Source: Diadema setosum
Lineage: Eukaryota; Echinodermata; Echinoidea; Diadematoida; Diadematidae
Assembly (NCBI RefSeq): GCF_964275005.1
Contig: NC_092695.1
Span: forward strand, 10,188,197 to 10,252,196
Length of the DNA: 64,000 bases
Direction of reading: 5' to 3'
The first letter of the stretch is position 1, and every line of letters starts with the position of its first letter. Positions 1 through 11,716 of this stretch are shown piece after piece. The notes under the pieces are model-generated. The model did not search any database, was not told where the DNA came from, and saw nothing but the letters and a program-made list of their open reading frames with translations. Both the position numbers and the translations under genes were made by a program.

Positions 1-19
1 AAAAAACAAACACATACAG

Positions 20-518
20 AACAACACTATGAGAGCTGCATTTATTTGTAAAAAAGAGCCAGACTTGCTCAAATGGAAGTGCCATTTAAACTACAATATC
101 AGTGTAACTATAAGTCTCTTTGGACAGCAGAGCGTGCATAGATCTAGTTTTCTTTGCAGATTTCTTCCAAGCTGGGAAGAACTTTCAGGCGCCCAATAAA
201 GGAGTTTTCATCTCTCATCAATCTAATCGACGTGACAGTTTGCTAGACCAATCAACCGGAAGGGGGGGGGGGGGGGGGAATACCAAACTGTTTCACTGTT
301 AAAGCATTTCTGCCTGCTTTTTGACTTATTCTTCTCTTTCTCCCGTTAATATCTTTCTTGTTTTTCTTTTGCATCAATCAAATTCCGCAAATCCTGCATC
401 AGAGGACAGCTAGCAAATCCAACTTGCCATCAACAACAGATCCTATTTTCCCCATAGCATTTTAGCTTTGTTTAGGGACCGACACCTCTGATTGGCTTCT
501 GGCATGTTTGGCGCCCTC
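20..518 (-). other. NEK1: NEK1 3' untranslated region with poly(A) signal
   Basis: Runs on from the stop codon. A minus-strand AATAAA lies at 46-41, so cleavage is expected near 20-25. It contains a G/C homopolymer (plus-strand G tract about 262-278) and a purine-rich GA stretch. The exact end is inferred. Confidence 0.75.
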
Positions 519-532
519 TCAGTCGTCATTGT
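519..532 (-). CDS. NEK1: NEK1 coding exon 38 (14 coding nt, stop)
   Basis: After acceptor CCCTGCAG the sequence ACAATGACGACTGA joins the phase-1 G of exon 37 to give DNDD and stop. Human ends EDNDE at the same place. Stop TGA is 521-519. It lies 7.5 kb from exon 37 and was found only by matching phase and the expected ending. Confidence 0.93.
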
Positions 533-3500
533 CTGCAGGGAAGAGAGAGAGAGAGCGAGATAGAGACAGAGAGAAAGAGAAGGAAGAATAAAATGACTAC
601 ATGAAAGCTTGCACTACAGGCTTTGGCAAAGAAAGGGACACATCACACTCACTAAACATTATGAAAATAAATGAAGTTAAGCCTAAACATGGAACTACAT
701 GAAATATGAAAAATGCATACATAAATAGCATGTTAATGAACAGCTGAATGAGTGTAGTGGAAAGGAAATCAACTGAGTTAGGCAAACAGACAGGTATTTA
801 GCAGATATGAGTAAAAAAAAAAAAAAAAAAAAATGTATGCTCTGCTCCATGAATGATTTCACAAAGATGAGAAGTGGAAAGTCATAAAAATCTTGATATC
901 ATTAACAGTTAGCATATCATACAACCTGTAATTTAAAGCATTTTCAGTTGCCATCACATGCATCTAATACCCCTCTCACGCTAGTCACTCATGATCACCT
1001 GGGAGATTCAACAGGTAATTGAACGTGGAACACCCGCTAAAAAAATGTCTTTCATACTAGCATATGAGTTCCTGGCTGAATTTCTCATCTATGCTCTTCT
1101 GCAGTGCAAGTTCGTTGCGATGCATGCCCGAAATGACCCGAAAGAGGGTGTTACGTTCGGTGACCCTAGCTTTTCACCCAGGAGTTTACCCACAATGCCT
1201 CTCACACTATAGCATCACTAACAAGATTGTAAGGACACTCAGGGCTTTACCACGGACGGTTCGAGGGTAACATTTCTGAAAAGTCACTAGGCGTCCTAAC
1301 CCGGGATTTTATTCGTGACACTTTTCATACTTCAGCGTCACGCCCACGTTCCCGTTAGATGACAGGTGAAATTTGCCGAGTATGAAAGGGTTATTAGAGA
1401 GGAATGTGTAATCCACACTGACAGGAAGAGACATTACAGCAAAAAGTAGATTCACAGTTACCATGGCAACAAAAAATATGAGTTTCAAAGCAGTATATAC
1501 TAAGCAGAAACTGCAACTGTCTTTAGAGATGAGTTCTATCTGTGAGAGCAATGGGTTTTATGCCATTGAAATCAAAATGCTTTAAAATATACAAGCACAG
1601 CCACAACAGTGCAGTTAACCACATTCATATACAAAAGTCTTACCAATTAGGCATATATAGAATAGAATAAGAGATATGTGATGTTAGTTGTAACTGCATG
1701 TGCCAAGACGCAGAGTATTTACAGAGCACTGTGAAACTCATGTTAGTAGTGTACAAGTAGCAGTGTTCTTGATTTAAGTCAACTTCACTGATTTCTCCAT
1801 AAGACTACATTTATCCATCAACAGTCATATATATTATCCCGACAACAGAAAAGAAGTGTCCTATTGTTTTTTACATATTGCTGCCTATCCAAAGGAACGT
1901 GACTTCTTCCTCTTTCTCTCTTCTTAACATTCCTTAAGAAGGAATACCAAAACACCCAACAATACATGATGGGTGAAATTGACCATATAATTCCCTCTTA
2001 AAACAAACAAACAAACATACCAATTTAGACCGCAGACATATCAGAAACAGAATAAATTCTACTTTTAACAGACTGAATACAATGGGAATTTCTCTCTGGC
2101 ATAATTACTAGCCAGCATGCTTCCACACGATCACCCTGTAAAGTTTGGTGAAACATTTTCAAAGTAAGGCATGCACATATTAAAGTAACTATGTAGTGAT
2201 AATTCAGGCACATGCTTCTTTTTCCATAACGAAAGTTCAGCTGGAGAGGAGATACTACGTACATAATCCTAACCAGCTTTATCCACAGTGTATGTGTTTA
2301 TGTTTTAAATGTACTGTAGGGTTGCAAACACATGTTTTGATATTTATGTATTCCCTACGACGATTACTTATGAACAAGGCATCAATACAGACAACTACAT
2401 GAATATACATGACTGCATAATATGCAAATGGTATTCCTCAAAGAAATGAAAGTTACCACATAAAATGCAGAGATTACAACCAACAACTCGACGTACAGGT
2501 ATAAGCCAGTTCGGGGTTAGCTCATGGGCCAATGGGTACAAATGACCTTTCTTCTTTCTCAGTTTATTAGGCACTCCACTAGTTTCAAGCGACAGAAGGC
2601 ATAAGCTTGCCCAACGTAACAATTTATGGAATTCATCTGTCATGTTCAAACAAAGGATGAATTGCATAGACCAGGTGACCAAAATGATCCTTCCATTGGC
2701 ATTTTGGAAAGCATCCATTTCATTATTTCGCACTGAATGTATTAACAATCTCTTTCTATTGATATTGTCAGATACCGCTTTTGCTGTCAGATGGATGTGC
2801 TTGCAAGCACCACTTATAAGGATCACTTGAATAATCATTATATCACAGATGCTTATCTCAGTGAATTTAAAAACCAACATGCTCTGCTGGTACATATGAC
2901 TTTTTCCTGCTCATGCTCAAAGTGGAACCCCGAACTGGCTTATTCAATTATGCTACTTCATCAAGGCATGTTGATAAATTACTCAAATGTCTGTGTACTG
3001 TCAAATTCTAGCCAAATCCACTTTTCAGGCATTTCACATGATGCATCATCTATGTAAAAAGCAAGGCAAGTTTGCTATATGCTATATGATTGCTGTGATA
3101 TGTACAGTTAAAATTTGGTTTTTAATTCCTTTTTTTTTTGTCTCCTGCACATCTTGGAGAATTACATCATGTACATAAATATTCAATTACAAAGAAATAT
3201 TTTCGAATGGTTGACTACTTCTGCATCTACTTCTGTATAATACACGCTCAAACCTTGATCATTTAATGACAAATTGAATGCATGGAAACGAATGTGTGAT
3301 TTTAGGCATGTCTTGTTTTTATTTTGTGTGTGTGTTTGTGTGTAAGTGTTTCATCCGTAAACAAAATTATATCTGCCATTATCTTCAGCTTTAAACACAA
3401 TATTCACAATATGCCTGCTTCAAAAGTCTTCTGACTTTGTTGTTGTTGTTGTTACTGTTGTTGTAAGCCAAGGAATGTACCCTGTAACAAGAGACTAAGG

Positions 3501-6500
3501 TTGCCGTGGCAACAATATCATTTCACAGTGCCTCCAGCAGCGATAGCCATATACTGTATACGCCGTTATTTTCGCGAAGGTTTAATTTTCGCGAATTTCG
3601 CAAATTGCAGTTGGATTGCGAATTTAACAACACGCGAAATTGTCTCCATGCGCTTAGTTAATAGAGCATTAACGTAAGCGGCGGCGTCGATTCGCGAAAA
3701 CAACATCTCGCAAAAATGTCTATGACCTCGTCATTCGCGAAAATATCTGTACGCGAAAAAAACGGCGTATACAGTACTTCATATGTACATCTAGCTGTGA
3801 TCCGTCATATGACAATAAGATGTATGTACTGGGTATTATAGACATATGATGACACACAAACTCATAATCTGATCGTAACAAAGTCTACTGGAGCAATGGA
3901 TTATGAGCAAGTAAATATGGAATTTTTTTTTTTCAGACAATTTTCAGACAATATTAGTTTAGCTAAAGCCCCACTGGCATATTGAGGACCATATATTTTT
4001 TATGAGCTTCCATAGTTAAATGAGAAATACATATGAATTACTCCCTCACTGCTTCCACAACCAATGTTATGTCAGGCAGGAAATAGCAGGCCTGGTAACA
4101 GTTAAATAGGGTTAAGTGTGGCAGGTAGCTGCCGAGTTGTGTTGGATAATATGCTGATGATACATGTAGGTAGTGCTGATGCCTGGATGAATGAACGACA
4201 AGCATCGAGGTGGATGGTGGATGTTCAGCCGGTGTATGACTGTACGAGCGATCACAGAGTCAAGCTATCGGTTGTGGTTGCATGCATTCTAGGAGGTGTG
4301 CATGCTATTTGGCCTTGTTACTTCTTAAGCGCTGGTATAAGAGTTAGGCAAAAAAATGAATGGAAACAAGAATCGACACAACATGAATGTGTGAATGTGT
4401 GTATGTGTGTGGAGGTTTCCTGCGTGTGTAGAGGTGTGCTATCTGTGGGGTCCAGTGGGATGACTCGGAGTTGTGGGGTGTATCATGAGAACAGTGGGCC
4501 ATAGTCTGTGAAGGGTACTCTACAAACCCACTTGCCTTGGCCTACTTAAATTCATTGCCGGGGCAAGTAATATAAATTGGTGCCTGCCTGCTTTTCACCC
4601 CAATGTCGGTTCAGTTTCAGGCAAGCAAGAGAACCTTCACTTTAAGTACCCTGATATGAGCTTTGAAAGCAGAAATGTGATCGGAAAAGCAATGCATCGC
4701 AGTCTGAAGGGACAGGTCCAAACGCCTCTTACATCACAACACCAAGAAAGGCTGTCTTTATCTGACAATAGATGATCATTGTTTTACTTTTGATTACTTG
4801 TTTCTTTTTTATTTGCAGGGGGAAGGGGGGGGGGGAGCTAGCACTTCATATGCTTGCTGGTGTGTCCCAATCTTTCAAAAGTGTCAAAGTCGATATCGTC
4901 GTGAAAGCAGTTTCGTAATGTACATCTATTGGCTCTTGCTGTTTTCCCTGCTTCAGGGTCATACCACTGTACCTCCACAGCTAAATCTTACTGCTACAAC
5001 TGTAAAATCATACCAAATTAAATACAATCATGTCATATTTACATGCAAACTTTTTTTTTGCAGCACAATGCAGCTCTGTCGGATGCAGTTAATCATGATC
5101 TATCAAAAATAAGACAAAAATGCAAACTCAGGGTTAGTCTTTCTCAGTGGAACATGCTGTATGCAAAACAATGCAAAATTTTAGAATAGTCATGCTTCAG
5201 AATAATTTCAAACAACTTTGAAAAAAAAAGAAAATAATGCTGAGGATTTAGGGTGATAAAACTAGAAATTTTGCTTTCCTCATGTCAAATAATATTTTCA
5301 TTACATTGTACCTGGTAGAATAATGTAATCATACATATACTCTATTTTGATGAATTAAAAAAAAAAAATAATACAAGGGAAAAAAGCAGAAAAATCAAGT
5401 TGAGTGTTATCAGTACTCTGACTGCACGAAATTACCACAAGTGGCCTTTCAAAATATATATTCAATCAAAAAAATCATCTCATTTGTGGCTATGACTACG
5501 CTATGAACTCCTGTTGTCATATTTGAATGATATGCAGTGTCTTCAAGAGAACGCTTTGCTAAAATCAGGAAAAACATGAATGACCATGGCCCTCTCTGCC
5601 AAGCTAAATCTCTGAGTAGGGACTCTGAATACACCAGCATGGTTCTTCAGATTTGAACGCTTACTCTAAAATGTCACATAATGTTCTGTGGGGGGAAATG
5701 ATGCCCTGCTAGCCAATAACTTTGATGACAGACTGATGGATACTTTTGAAAACTTGTAAAGTATGTGTAGGGTAGACTATGAAAATAAAATCAGTCAATC
5801 ATCTAGCAGTCTGGGTGTGATGTTATTAAATATTTGAGAAACACTGCAGCCTGAAGTTTCCCACCGACAACATTTTGTGGACTGAGGGGTAAGTGTGCTA
5901 GCTAGCTACGAGTACATGAACATAACATGCGAGAGGGTGAGGTGTACTGGGAAAGAGGGAGGGGCATAATGTACAGTTCTGGGTGAGGTGAGGATTTAGC
6001 TTTTAACGTTTTGCAAGATATTCAGAAACCACTCCATGAGATGTCAAAGAGCATGCAATTCTAAGGGGTATCAAAAGTTAATTTGATGAAAATCGGTTTT
6101 GAAATGGCTGAGATATCCAAAAACAAGGTGAAACAAAGAGATCCTAATAAAAGGCGTGGCCTGTCGCCTTTTATTATTATCACTTTTTTGGATATCTCAG
6201 CCATTTGAAAACCAATTTTCATCAAATAAATGTTGAATCCTTCTTAAAATTACATGCTCTTTCATATTTCATAGGAGGTTTCTCATTATCTCACTTTGGA
6301 ATGTTATAGACCTGAATCCCTACCTCGACCAGTACTGTACAGTCCCTTTAAAAAAAGACAACTGCCACACCACTGCACACTTTGTTTCCATCGCAGAGAT
6401 CATCAACCCCATCAAAAAGACACACTGCCATGTCAACCAACGCATGCCATTATCAATGACTCTGAAAGGCTTTCCATATATTCCCTTCTTCATGAAGCAA

Positions 6501-9500
6501 CACATTATGCATTGCTACCCACTCCCCATTTAAAACATGGAAAACATATTTAGCAACAATTTGAAGATTCTAGAATAAAAAAATGTCAGTACCATTTCAG
6601 AAAATGTAAAAACTGAACTAACAACAGTCCCTAAATTTCATCTTTTTTTTTTTCAAAAAATTTAAAGTATGATTTGCACTCTTTGAAGAAAAATACGATA
6701 TAATTTCTGAGTCAATGACAGGTATGTACAGTCATACAGACCTGGGGTCCATGTTACGAATATCTTATGAGAGACTTTTTGCTCATATGACACTCTTATG
6801 AAAGACTTCATGAAATGGACTTGAAAATGTCTCTCATAGCTACTGTGTACATATGAGCGACTTTGGCCATTTTCAAATTAATGTCTAGACTTTTATGTGA
6901 TGACTTGATGAAACGGACCCCTGGAGTAACTAAACTCCTTTGTGCAGTTCATTGGGATTTCTCTGCCTTCTCACATAATCACTATATTCCACTTAGAATA
7001 TGGCCCCTCTTTACAGCTAGCTTGTTACCTTTGACCTTGAACACTTAACGCTATTTCCTGTGCATTGAAGGAAATAATCATCTCCTCAATTATTTCTATT
7101 CTACACATTTTTTCCTCTCTTCAATATCATATTATACTTGAATATTTTCAGCTTAAGTTATGGTCAGATAATGATTTTTTTTCCCCTAAGTTACTTAAAC
7201 ATCTGGAGTGAATGTATGAATGGATGGATGCCCTCCCCACCCCCACCCCCCAAAAAAAAACACACAAATCCCCCCCCCCAAAAAAAAAAAAAAAAAAAAA
7301 ACCAACAACCTATGCCTCTTACACCTTTGGAATGGACGCATCAAAAACCACTTTCCACTTGTGTACTGAGTGAACAGGTACAGATAAAAGTGTAGGAGCA
7401 GGGTGCTACATAACTTTTTTTAATCACTTGCCCTGTTGGGCAAGCAGATTGTCAAATTTGCTGCAAAACACTTGCCCGAACAGTAATTTTGCTTGCCCGA
7501 AAAGAAAGTGCAAAATATATAAAGGAAGTAATATAGAAAATCATGTGTAAGCCACAGGCTTGATAAAACACAATCATTTGAATAAACAGCGCATATTGAT
7601 TCTCAAAACAATGGAGTAACAAACTTCGTCCGGTCAAGTGTTGTTGTTGCATTGCATTGCTTCATGTAAGTTTTGGAAAGTTGCTGAAATGAAATATGAA
7701 GTGTCTTGCATCACTAAGGAGTCATTGTCATGGGCTTCTGTATGGTAGACTTTGTGGGTTTGTTGGGGGGAATAAGTGGAAAAAAAAGAAAGGTGGCTTC
7801 AAAACTTTGCTTTTTGTTCTCATTGTTCAAAAACACTTGCCCAAATATGATTTTCACTTGCCCCGGGCAATCGGGCAAGTGCTTATGTAGCACCCTGAGG
7901 AGGTTGACCTTAACTTGAGTACATCGCCAGACTTTCAGCAGCAGTGTGTTGGGTCAAAAAAGAAGAGACAAAGTTAAGCTTCAGTCACTGTGAGACATCC
8001 TACCTTCAGTGTACGCCCCGTCAGCCATGACCAGCTGGAGAATCTTGGTGTAGAGCTGACCTTTGCCCTCTCCGAGAATGTCGTTCACTCGCTTGGTCCC
8101 TTCCTCGATGTTCTCGTCTTCATCTTCATGCATAGCCTTCAGGGGTCAAACAACAACAACAACATAAGAGTCAGTCATTCCAAGTCTTTGATTTGACAAA
8201 ATAACTAATAAAGGTAACAACTAAATGGAGATAAAATATTTGAAGCTCCTACACATTTTCAATTTTGCACTGCATTTTCAGTGCTCTGAGTCTAATCAAA
8301 TGCAATAGATGTTATTCACAAGATATTATGGCAACAAAAACTGTTTGAAGAAGGGAAAAGGTATCCAGCCGCACGGACAGACTGACAGACAGACAGATAG
8401 AATCAGAAGAGGTAAAAAACAAAATCCTCTCACGCAACTACACGGAAGAGACATTAAGGGGAAAGGAAAACAAAAAAGGGTCAAACACTTATTCCTGAAT
8501 TTCACTGGCAATGTAGGACATAAAATTTACTTCTCCAACAGAATTTTCACAAGTCAAAGAAAATTTCTGATGCTTCATGCCACTGTTTGTATTCATTTTG
8601 AGCCCTAAAAATCCATAGGGGGCAGCAGATAGGCCATGGAAATTATGACACGTTGCTCAATATATCATACACATATGTGAGGAATCCTCCCTTGGTCACT
8701 ATGGCAACCCCTCACCTGAATAGACTTGTAGGCCTTGAGGAACGTGTCGCATCCTAGCTCCTTCTCCAGCTGGAGCCGGGATTCCTCTAGTCGGCTGAAG
8801 ACGCTCTCTCGCTCCTCCGCCGACATCCCCGACTCTTCACCTTCGCTCCCTTCACCTGTCAACCAATGAATGATTATGACTGTAGTTAAAATCTTGCTTT
8901 ATCCATGACAAAACCAGTGGAACCAATGAGTTGAATATTAACATTTGTATCGGGGCAATTATCCCCCGGCTAAATACTGGTTTAGTGATAAGCTTAGAGT
9001 AAAGATTAGGGGTAAGGTTAGGTTCACGGTTGGAGTTTGGATTAGGGTTAGGATTAGGTTCAGGATTAGGGTTAGGGTCAGGGAAGGGTATGGGGTAATT
9101 GCCCGGGGGATAATTGCCCTAGAACCCTTATAGACTGATCCGACCTGGCAGCAAAATCCGCCATTACTGCAGTGTCTTATGCAGTCAGACCGCAGCACGT
9201 ATGCTAATAAGCCGATCCAGCAAGATTTATTCAGCACTCTCGTTGACGATCTTTGCGTTCGAAAGGTGTCTCGTCATGAGAGATTTTGCGAGAGTTTGAC
9301 AGGTCTATGGTTTTCACAGTGTAGCGACTTGTACATACATTCATCATGGCTACAAGTCACGGTAAATTGTTCTGCAGACTCTGATCTTTATTTTGATACT
9401 AAATTTGCGTATAACATCGGATCTTATCATGACGATATAATCAGTTGAATTTGCGTAAATTTTACCTGCTTTTCACGGAAGATTTTGTCGTCTAAAGTTC

Positions 9501-11680
9501 GTTTTTGGTTCCTGACCGGTTTAAGAAACTGTTGTTTCTGATTTTGGCTTTTTCGTAGAGAGGAAACGTAGATACTCATCATATATTGGAGTCAAGGAGA
9601 TGCAAACATGATTTATACTAGTTTTTCTGTTTTGAAATGTCTGTAAAATTCACTCCTAAGCCGGAAGTATGCTCCACACAAAGTGTACAGTGGCGCGAAA
9701 GAGCTCTCTCATTGGACAGTGCTTGCATTCAGCACTTGAACTTGGCTTGAACTACACGCGTGCCAAGAAACCACAAGTGGTATCAAACCGTTATGTAGCA
9801 GCGTAATGACGTAATGCAAGCGCTGAATGCAAGCGCTGTCCAATGAGAGAGCTTACTCTTGAGATTGCACGGTTTCAAGCTGATCAGCACTGACATCGAT
9901 GTATATTTTACTGGTTCCTGACCGGTTTAAGCAACAAATTGCCAAGATGTTTACACATACATGTATAGAAAGATTTAGAGATAGACTACCACATAATGCA
10001 TTTTCATTGAGATGCAAACTGAATTCGGTATTCTTTTGACGTCTTGAACATGTACTGCACGAATTACTTTTTTCATCACTTTTCAAGCTCAAATTAAGCT
10101 ATGATACTTTTCATTTACAATAATTTGAGTAACATGTGACGATAGTTTACATATTTTCCTTGAATTTGCTACCAAATTTGTGAATATAAGGTGTATTTTT
10201 GTTGCCGAAAACCAAAGGACAAAATCCCCTTCCGCAGCTCATTACGTATGCAAGCCTAGAGCGGGCTGAATACGAGTTGAATAAATACGAGCGAATTATC
10301 GGGTGCTGCGGTCTGACTGTATGTGTGCAAGCATATGCGAATGCATGATATAACCTGCGACAGGCTCGCATCTGCTGCAATACATATCATGCATTCAGCA
10401 GAGGTGAGCGTGTTTGGGACACTGCAGTACTGGCGGATTTTCTCCCAAGTCGGATTGGTCTATACAGTATGAACCTCCTTTATAAGGCAGTAGCTCAACA
10501 TTTTTCAGTTTCAACTAGTAAAGCCATTCATTCATCATAATGACAGAAAACTGATAATATTTTGCAAGCATTATTACGTACCCATGAATGCACAAAGAAT
10601 GAATCACACAAAACCTGAACTAATGACAAGGAAAATCAAACTTATGGCTATAAACATTACCTCCATTTGCAGAGGAATGAAAATGCCCTACTACAAATTA
10701 CCTTATACTAAGTACTCTGTACAGGGCAGTCAAAGTTTACTATTCTGTAGTCCCACACATGTCCCACGTGTTATCTTACTTCATTACACCAGGTATGCAG
10801 AAAGTGGAACCATTTTGTGTTGTGGCAAGAAATTTCTAAAGTTCATTGACAACTTAACTCCAATTGTTAAATTTTAATTTTTCCATCAGCATCTGACCAA
10901 TGCGCTTATAACCCATGCGCATTCCTTGTGCTACATTAGCATGAATTTTTATGAGGAAAGAGGTAGTATTTTACGAAGTCTAGCTATCAATACGCCATCT
11001 TTTTCATACACAATCAGCCTAATGAAATGGCTTCCTGAACTACAACTTGAAAAACTCATCTGGGTCCTGTTTCATAAAGAGTTGCAATTGACTTTGCACT
11101 CGATTTATTGAGTGCAACTTGGTAAATTGAGCGTAAGTTCAATATTGAGCGTAAGTCCTGTTTCATTAAGACATTTACGCTTAATTTCAAGAAAAAATCA
11201 AGTGTAACTTTACGTAGATTGAGCGTTACCTGCGATCAATTGCAAAGTTGTTTATGACACGCAATTTGCGATTTGATTGCAACTTACTCTCAATCTTTAT
11301 GAAACAGGCCCCTAAACTCCAAAAAATTAGATCATACTTCCCTAAAAGATTTGCAAGATTCAAATCTTACCTGAGTCCCAGTCCTCATTTATCGGTTTGC
11401 TCTCTCCCGAGTTCTCCTTCTCATCCTCCTCCTCTTCATCCCCACCATCTCCATCCTCCTTGTCCGGGGATGAAGGAGACGACTGGCTGGTCTTCCCGTC
11501 CCCGCCCTCCTCTCCTGCATCGCCGTCGTCTTGGGGCGTGTCCGCTGCATCTGCACGGTTTCAGTGACCCAAATCAAACATTTTGTTGTCAATAACATCT
11601 TAACTACAAATCTTCCTTCATGACCCCAGTCTCTTTCTGCTATCACATATCAAACAACTGCCATTGCATTATGTCTTTGT

Positions 11681-11716
<36 letters not shown>

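Larger units (their letters stand above)
533..8003 (-). other. NEK1 last intron (7.5 kb)
   Basis: No exon-like sequence found. It holds a palindromic CGCGAAA element (3552-3776), a TTAAAGGGA-family element (5971-6351), a GGGGTCC element (6744-6921), a GGGTGCTACATAA element (7399-7897), a purine-rich/C-rich homopolymer region (7230-7300) and otherwise AT-rich unique sequence. Bases 1300-3500 and 3800-5950 show no recognised structure beyond simple TG/TTG tracts and open frames with no family resemblance. Confidence 0.6.

Noticed and set aside
2395..2895. 166-codon open frame on the minus strand in the NEK1 last intron
   Set aside because: Hydrophobic, low-quality composition with no domain or family resemblance, no splice-phase fit to NEK1, and no promoter or poly(A) context. 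Treated as chance.
4118..4504. 128-codon plus-strand open frame
   Set aside because: Repetitive TGTGTG-derived Val/Cys/Met composition; no recognisable product.
7981..8003. TGA at 7983-7981 as the true NEK1 stop
   Set aside because: Exon 37 ends in a good GTAGGA donor, and the exon at 532-519 restores the conserved DND ending. Kept only as an alternative isoform.
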